DNA of 64,000 bases from contig NZ_JAJEWJ010000004.1 of the NCBI RefSeq assembly GCF_020687765.1, positions 124,001 to 188,000 on the forward strand, given 5' to 3'. Both the position numbers and the translations under genes were made by a program. Shown piece by piece: positions 61,470 to 64,000 of this stretch (its first letter is position 1; every line of letters starts with the position of its first letter). Origin of the DNA: Sphingobacterium sp. FBM7-1 (GTDB taxonomy: Bacteria; Bacteroidota; Bacteroidia; Sphingobacteriales; Sphingobacteriaceae). The notes under the pieces were generated by a model. It was given only the letters and a program-made list of their open reading frames with translations. It searched no databases and was not told where the DNA came from.

Positions 61470-61583
61470 ATGTATATATTTACTTGGATAATAGGAACAC
61501 AAGAAATTATCATCCTTTCGATTCTGATCTTAATTTTGGTCTTTTTTGTAATCGTTTTTAGTCGCCTCCTCCGCCGGAAATGA
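61470..61583 (+). CDS. 37-residue single-TM peptide (tentative)
   Basis: ATG and 36 sense codons (MYIFTWIIGTQEIIILS... ending SRLLRRK) encode one strongly hydrophobic helix followed by four basic residues, the pattern of a small membrane protein with its C-terminus inside. A promoter element precedes it by 3 bases, so it would need a leaderless mRNA. Its TGA overlaps an ATG at 61580 that is in frame with the next gene. No family known to me. Confidence 0.35.
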   Translation: MYIFTWIIGTQEIIILSILILILVFFVIVFSRLLRRK

Positions 61584-61619
61584 TCGTTGCCGATGGCATG
61601 ACTATCCCTATAAAATCCT

Positions 61620-61627
61620 TACCTTTG
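61620..61627 (+). promoter_or_regulatory. Promoter -7 element of the deoxyhypusine synthase-like gene
   Basis: TACCTTTG matches TAnnTTTG and ends 24 bases before the ATG at 61652, supporting that start over the in-frame ATG at 61580. Confidence 0.5.
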
Positions 61628-61651
61628 TTTAAGAATAGAAAATTTGAAACT

Positions 61652-62632
61652 ATGAGTACACAAAAAGGTCCTATTTCTCAGTTTCTGGAGAAAAATTACT
61701 TGCATTTCAATGCGGCTGCTTTAGTAGATGCGGCTAAGGGATATGAAACACACCTGTTGGAAGGTGGAAAGATGTTAATCTCTTTAGGCGGTGCAATGAG
61801 TACGGCCGAGTTGGGAATTTCGCTGGCAGAGATGATTCGTCAGGATAAAGTGCATATCATTTCTTGTACGGGTGCCAACCTGGAAGAGGATGTTATGAAT
61901 CTCGTGGCTCATTCACATTATAAACGCGTACCAAATTATAGAGATTTGACGCCGGAGCAAGAACGGGAATTGCTAGATCAGCACTATAACCGCGTAACGG
62001 ATACTTGTATTCCGGAAGAAGAAGCCTTTCGTCGCCTACAAAAACACCTAGAAGATGTGTGGCATGCGGCAGAAGAAAAAGGCGAACGCTATTTACCGCA
62101 TGAGTTTTTGTATCAGGTCGTTAATTCGGGCGTGTTGGAGCAGTATTACGAAATTGATCCGAAAAACTCTTGGATCGTGGCTGCAGCAGAGAAAAACCTG
62201 CCGATCGTCTGTCCGGGATGGGAAGATTCCACGACCGGAAATATCTTTGCATCGAATGTTATTAAAGGTAACCTGAAAGCGAGCACCGTGAAGTCTGGGA
62301 TCGAATATATGATCTATCTTACAGAATGGTACCGCGCGAACTCCGACGGTAAAGGAGTAGGCTTCTTTCAAATAGCCGGCGGTATATCGGGAGACTTCCC
62401 CATCTGTGTCGTGCCGATGATGTATCAGGATTTGGAGTGGACAGATGTACCTTTCTGGTCTTATTTCTGCCAAATTTCTGATTCTACGACCTCCTATGGT
62501 TCGTATTCAGGCGCTGTGCCAAACGAAAAAATTACCTGGGGTAAGTTGGATGTAGACACACCGAAGTTTGTGGTGGAATCTGACGCGACTATCGTTGCTC
62601 CTTTGATTTTCTCTTATGTTTTAGGACATTAA
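61652..62632 (+). CDS. Deoxyhypusine synthase-like protein
   Basis: 326 residues of the DHS family, which in eukaryotes and archaea transfers aminobutyl from spermidine to eIF5A. Rossmann-type features: MLISLGGAMSTAELG near residue 40, IISCTGANLEEDV near 70, PIVCPGWEDSTTGN near 190, and GFFQIAGGISGDFP near 240. The catalytic lysine position is kept in ITWGKLD (about residue 303). Bacteria have no eIF5A, so the substrate must differ; homospermidine synthesis is one option known for such proteins. ATG at 61652 is preferred because of the promoter and the family start MSTQKGPI. Confidence 0.85.
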   Translation: MSTQKGPISQFLEKNYLHFNAAALVDAAKGYETHLLEGGKMLISLGGAMSTAELGISLAEMIRQDKVHIISCTGANLEEDVMNLVAHSHYKRVPNYRDLTPEQERELLDQHYNRVTDTCIPEEEAFRRLQKHLEDVWHAAEEKGERYLPHEFLYQVVNSGVLEQYYEIDPKNSWIVAAAEKNLPIVCPGWEDSTTGNIFASNVIKGNLKASTVKSGIEYMIYLTEWYRANSDGKGVGFFQIAGGISGDFPICVVPMMYQDLEWTDVPFWSYFCQISDSTTSYGSYSGAVPNEKITWGKLDVDTPKFVVESDATIVAPLIFSYVLGH

Positions 62633-62644
62633 GCATCTTAATAT

Positions 62645-62688
62645 GTTACAGGCGAATAGGGAAGGAAATATACCTATCCGCCTGTAAC
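62645..62688. terminator. Hairpin after the DHS-like gene
   Basis: A 16-bp stem with one A-C mismatch (62645-62660 with 62673-62688) and a 12-base loop. No strong T-run, so it may be a terminator or a processing hairpin. Confidence 0.6.
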
Positions 62689-62698
62689 TCGCTTAAAT

Positions 62699-63226
62699 AT
62701 GAGTCAGCTAATTACAAATAATCCCATCGCACTTCAGGCACTTTTGTCCGAAACCCTTTTTGTTCCCAAAGAAACGGAAACACGCCTAGCATCGCAGGCT
62801 CCAGTGGCGGATGACACTAGCGCCATGGAAACGGAGGAGTTTATTTATCAAGGCGATAAATCTACCGGGATTTTATTTATTCTGCGGTATCCAGATTTCC
62901 CGTATTTTTCGCCGCAGGCTGAAGAAGCGTTTGTGAAAACGATAGGGGCTTTACAGCTGACGAAGGAAAATGTAGCGGTCGTCAACCTCGCCAATCCCCA
63001 TAACCCCAATGATTTTAAGCGAATCATGCAGTTTTTTCAGCCTACTAAGATTACTTTACTCGGCGTAGAACCTATTTCGTTGAAGCTCCCAGAGATCGCG
63101 CATAACTCCTATATGAAAGGTCGTGTAGCCACCGTGTTCCATACGTTTAGCTTCGAGGAAATGTTTGCTGATGTGCAAAAGAAGCGGTTATTCTGGAATG
63201 AATTTAAAACATTTATCGGCTCATAA
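62699..63226 (+). CDS. Conserved protein of unknown function
   Basis: 175 residues, soluble, no signal peptide. A variable N-terminus (MSQLITNNPIALQALLSETLF) is followed by a likely alpha/beta domain: TGILFILRYPDFPYFSPQAEE, then LTKENVAVVNLANPHN, and a GVEPISLKLPEI segment. I do not recognise the family. Starts 10 bases after a hairpin and 27 bases before rdgB, so it is probably co-transcribed with rdgB. Confidence 0.7.
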   Translation: MSQLITNNPIALQALLSETLFVPKETETRLASQAPVADDTSAMETEEFIYQGDKSTGILFILRYPDFPYFSPQAEEAFVKTIGALQLTKENVAVVNLANPHNPNDFKRIMQFFQPTKITLLGVEPISLKLPEIAHNSYMKGRVATVFHTFSFEEMFADVQKKRLFWNEFKTFIGS

Positions 63227-63253
63227 ATTTAGCATACGTCAAAAACATAGCGC

Positions 63254-63832
63254 ATGGAATTAGTATTTGCAACGAACAATGCACATAAGCTGGAAGAGGT
63301 GCAAGCCATTATTGGTGATAGATTTACCATAAAGTCGTTGACCGATATTGGCTGTTCGGACGATATTCCGGAAACGGGTGTCACCTTTGAAGAAAATGCG
63401 CAGCAAAAGACCGCTTATCTTGTGGCGCATTACGGACTAAATTGTTTTGGTGACGATTCTGGGCTGGAAGTCGATGCACTCAATAAGGAGCCTGGTGTCT
63501 ATTCGGCACGTTACTCCGGTTCACGTGATATGGAAAAGAATATTGATCTGGTATTATCTAGGTTGAGCGGGGAGGTAGCCCGAACAGCACGGTTCCGTAC
63601 GGTGATTTCACTTTCTCTAAACAACCAACAATACTTCTTCGAAGGCGCTATCGAAGGGCAAATTATCCATGAACGTCGAGGCACGGGAGGATTCGGTTAC
63701 GATCCTATATTTATTCCAGAGGGCTACGATAAAACGTTTGCCGAAATGACTTCCGACGAGAAAAATCAAATTAGCCATCGGGCTATTGCGGTAGGGAAGC
63801 TTGCTGCGTTTCTGAAAGCGAATCAGGGCTGA
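63254..63832 (+). CDS. rdgB: Non-canonical purine NTP pyrophosphatase (RdgB/HAM1)
   Basis: 192 residues. This house-cleaning enzyme hydrolyses ITP, dITP and XTP to monophosphates and keeps deaminated purines out of DNA. Motifs: LVFATNNAHKLEEV (residues 3-16), TGVTFEENAQQKT (about 40), CFGDDSGLEVDAL (about 66), PGVYSARYSG (about 80), GTGGFGYDPIF (about 147) and ISHRAIA (about 178). Confidence 0.96.
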   Translation: MELVFATNNAHKLEEVQAIIGDRFTIKSLTDIGCSDDIPETGVTFEENAQQKTAYLVAHYGLNCFGDDSGLEVDALNKEPGVYSARYSGSRDMEKNIDLVLSRLSGEVARTARFRTVISLSLNNQQYFFEGAIEGQIIHERRGTGGFGYDPIFIPEGYDKTFAEMTSDEKNQISHRAIAVGKLAAFLKANQG

Positions 63833-64000
63833 CTTGGGGATTTAATTTCGCGTGATAAGCCATAGATATACTTCCTTTTTAAGTCAGATGATAAAATTCG
63901 AACGCCATCCAGATTAGCTTGCTTAGAAAAAGTAATTTATTCTTCCCTTAAGGTAGGTTACTTTGCGTACTGGAATTGCAAATTAAAATAGGGGACTTTT
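63833..64000. other. Window end
   Basis: 168 bases after rdgB. No ORF, hairpin or promoter element that I can support. Confidence 0.4.

Overview
The window reads as chromosomal DNA of a member of the Bacteroidota, most likely a Sphingobacteriaceae-type organism (Sphingobacterium, Pedobacter or a relative). Evidence: a complete alternative complex III cluster (actABCDEF) fused to a caa3-type cytochrome oxidase operon; repeated TAnnTTTG promoter -7 elements with almost no Shine-Dalgarno sequences; signal peptides and lipoboxes typical of the phylum; and the family assignments of the housekeeping genes. The genus is an inference; no rRNA gene is present. I saw no tRNA, rRNA, IS element, integrase or CRISPR array.

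Layout. 1-7 kb: end of a membrane acyltransferase-like gene, rpsO, a hairpin-rich intergenic repeat, pnp behind two chained mini-ORFs, a secreted protein, a DUF493 protein, a LacI-type regulator and msrB. 7.2-24.5 kb: one long + strand respiratory operon: actA-F, coxB, coxA, ctaA, ctaB, two subunit III genes, subunit IV, a SCO-like protein without copper ligands, a DUF420 protein and a small conserved protein. 24.5-37.4 kb: ldcA, metG, a - strand operon dapD-tsaC-folP-brnQ, hslR, mtgA, mutS, a second and partly duplicated copy of the intergenic repeat, trmN6, a phosphoesterase and a MerR regulator.

37.5-58.8 kb: eighteen densely packed - strand genes, apparently a single 21 kb operon, which I do not recognise as a described system. 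In transcription order: a membrane protein with two J-like domains; a coiled-coil protein with 26 tandem LRDEST heptads; a membrane protein with dynamin-like topology but no P-loop; a lidless Hsp70; a Sel1-repeat membrane protein; a secreted protein; a secreted vWA protein with a barrel-like C-terminus; two more J-like/TM proteins; a 58-residue secreted or membrane peptide; an OmpA-domain protein; a J-like/TM/WG-repeat protein; another J-like/TM protein; a soluble protein; three secreted or lipid-anchored proteins (two of them paralogues); and a SUMF1 (formylglycine-generating-enzyme-like) protein. Four of the J-like proteins share a nearly identical N-terminus, transmembrane helix and half-TPR, but carry unrelated C-termini. 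This suggests an envelope-spanning machine: a cytoplasmic Hsp70 side, a family of membrane adaptors with exchangeable periplasmic sensor or binding domains, and secreted partners.

58.8-64 kb: a - strand set of envelope genes (lipoprotein, DUF3575-like barrel, and a lipoprotein broken by a one-base frameshift), then + strand genes for a deoxyhypusine synthase-like enzyme, a conserved protein and rdgB. Related AAATACCCA inverted repeats occur near 59.08 kb and 61.43 kb and may be operator sites.
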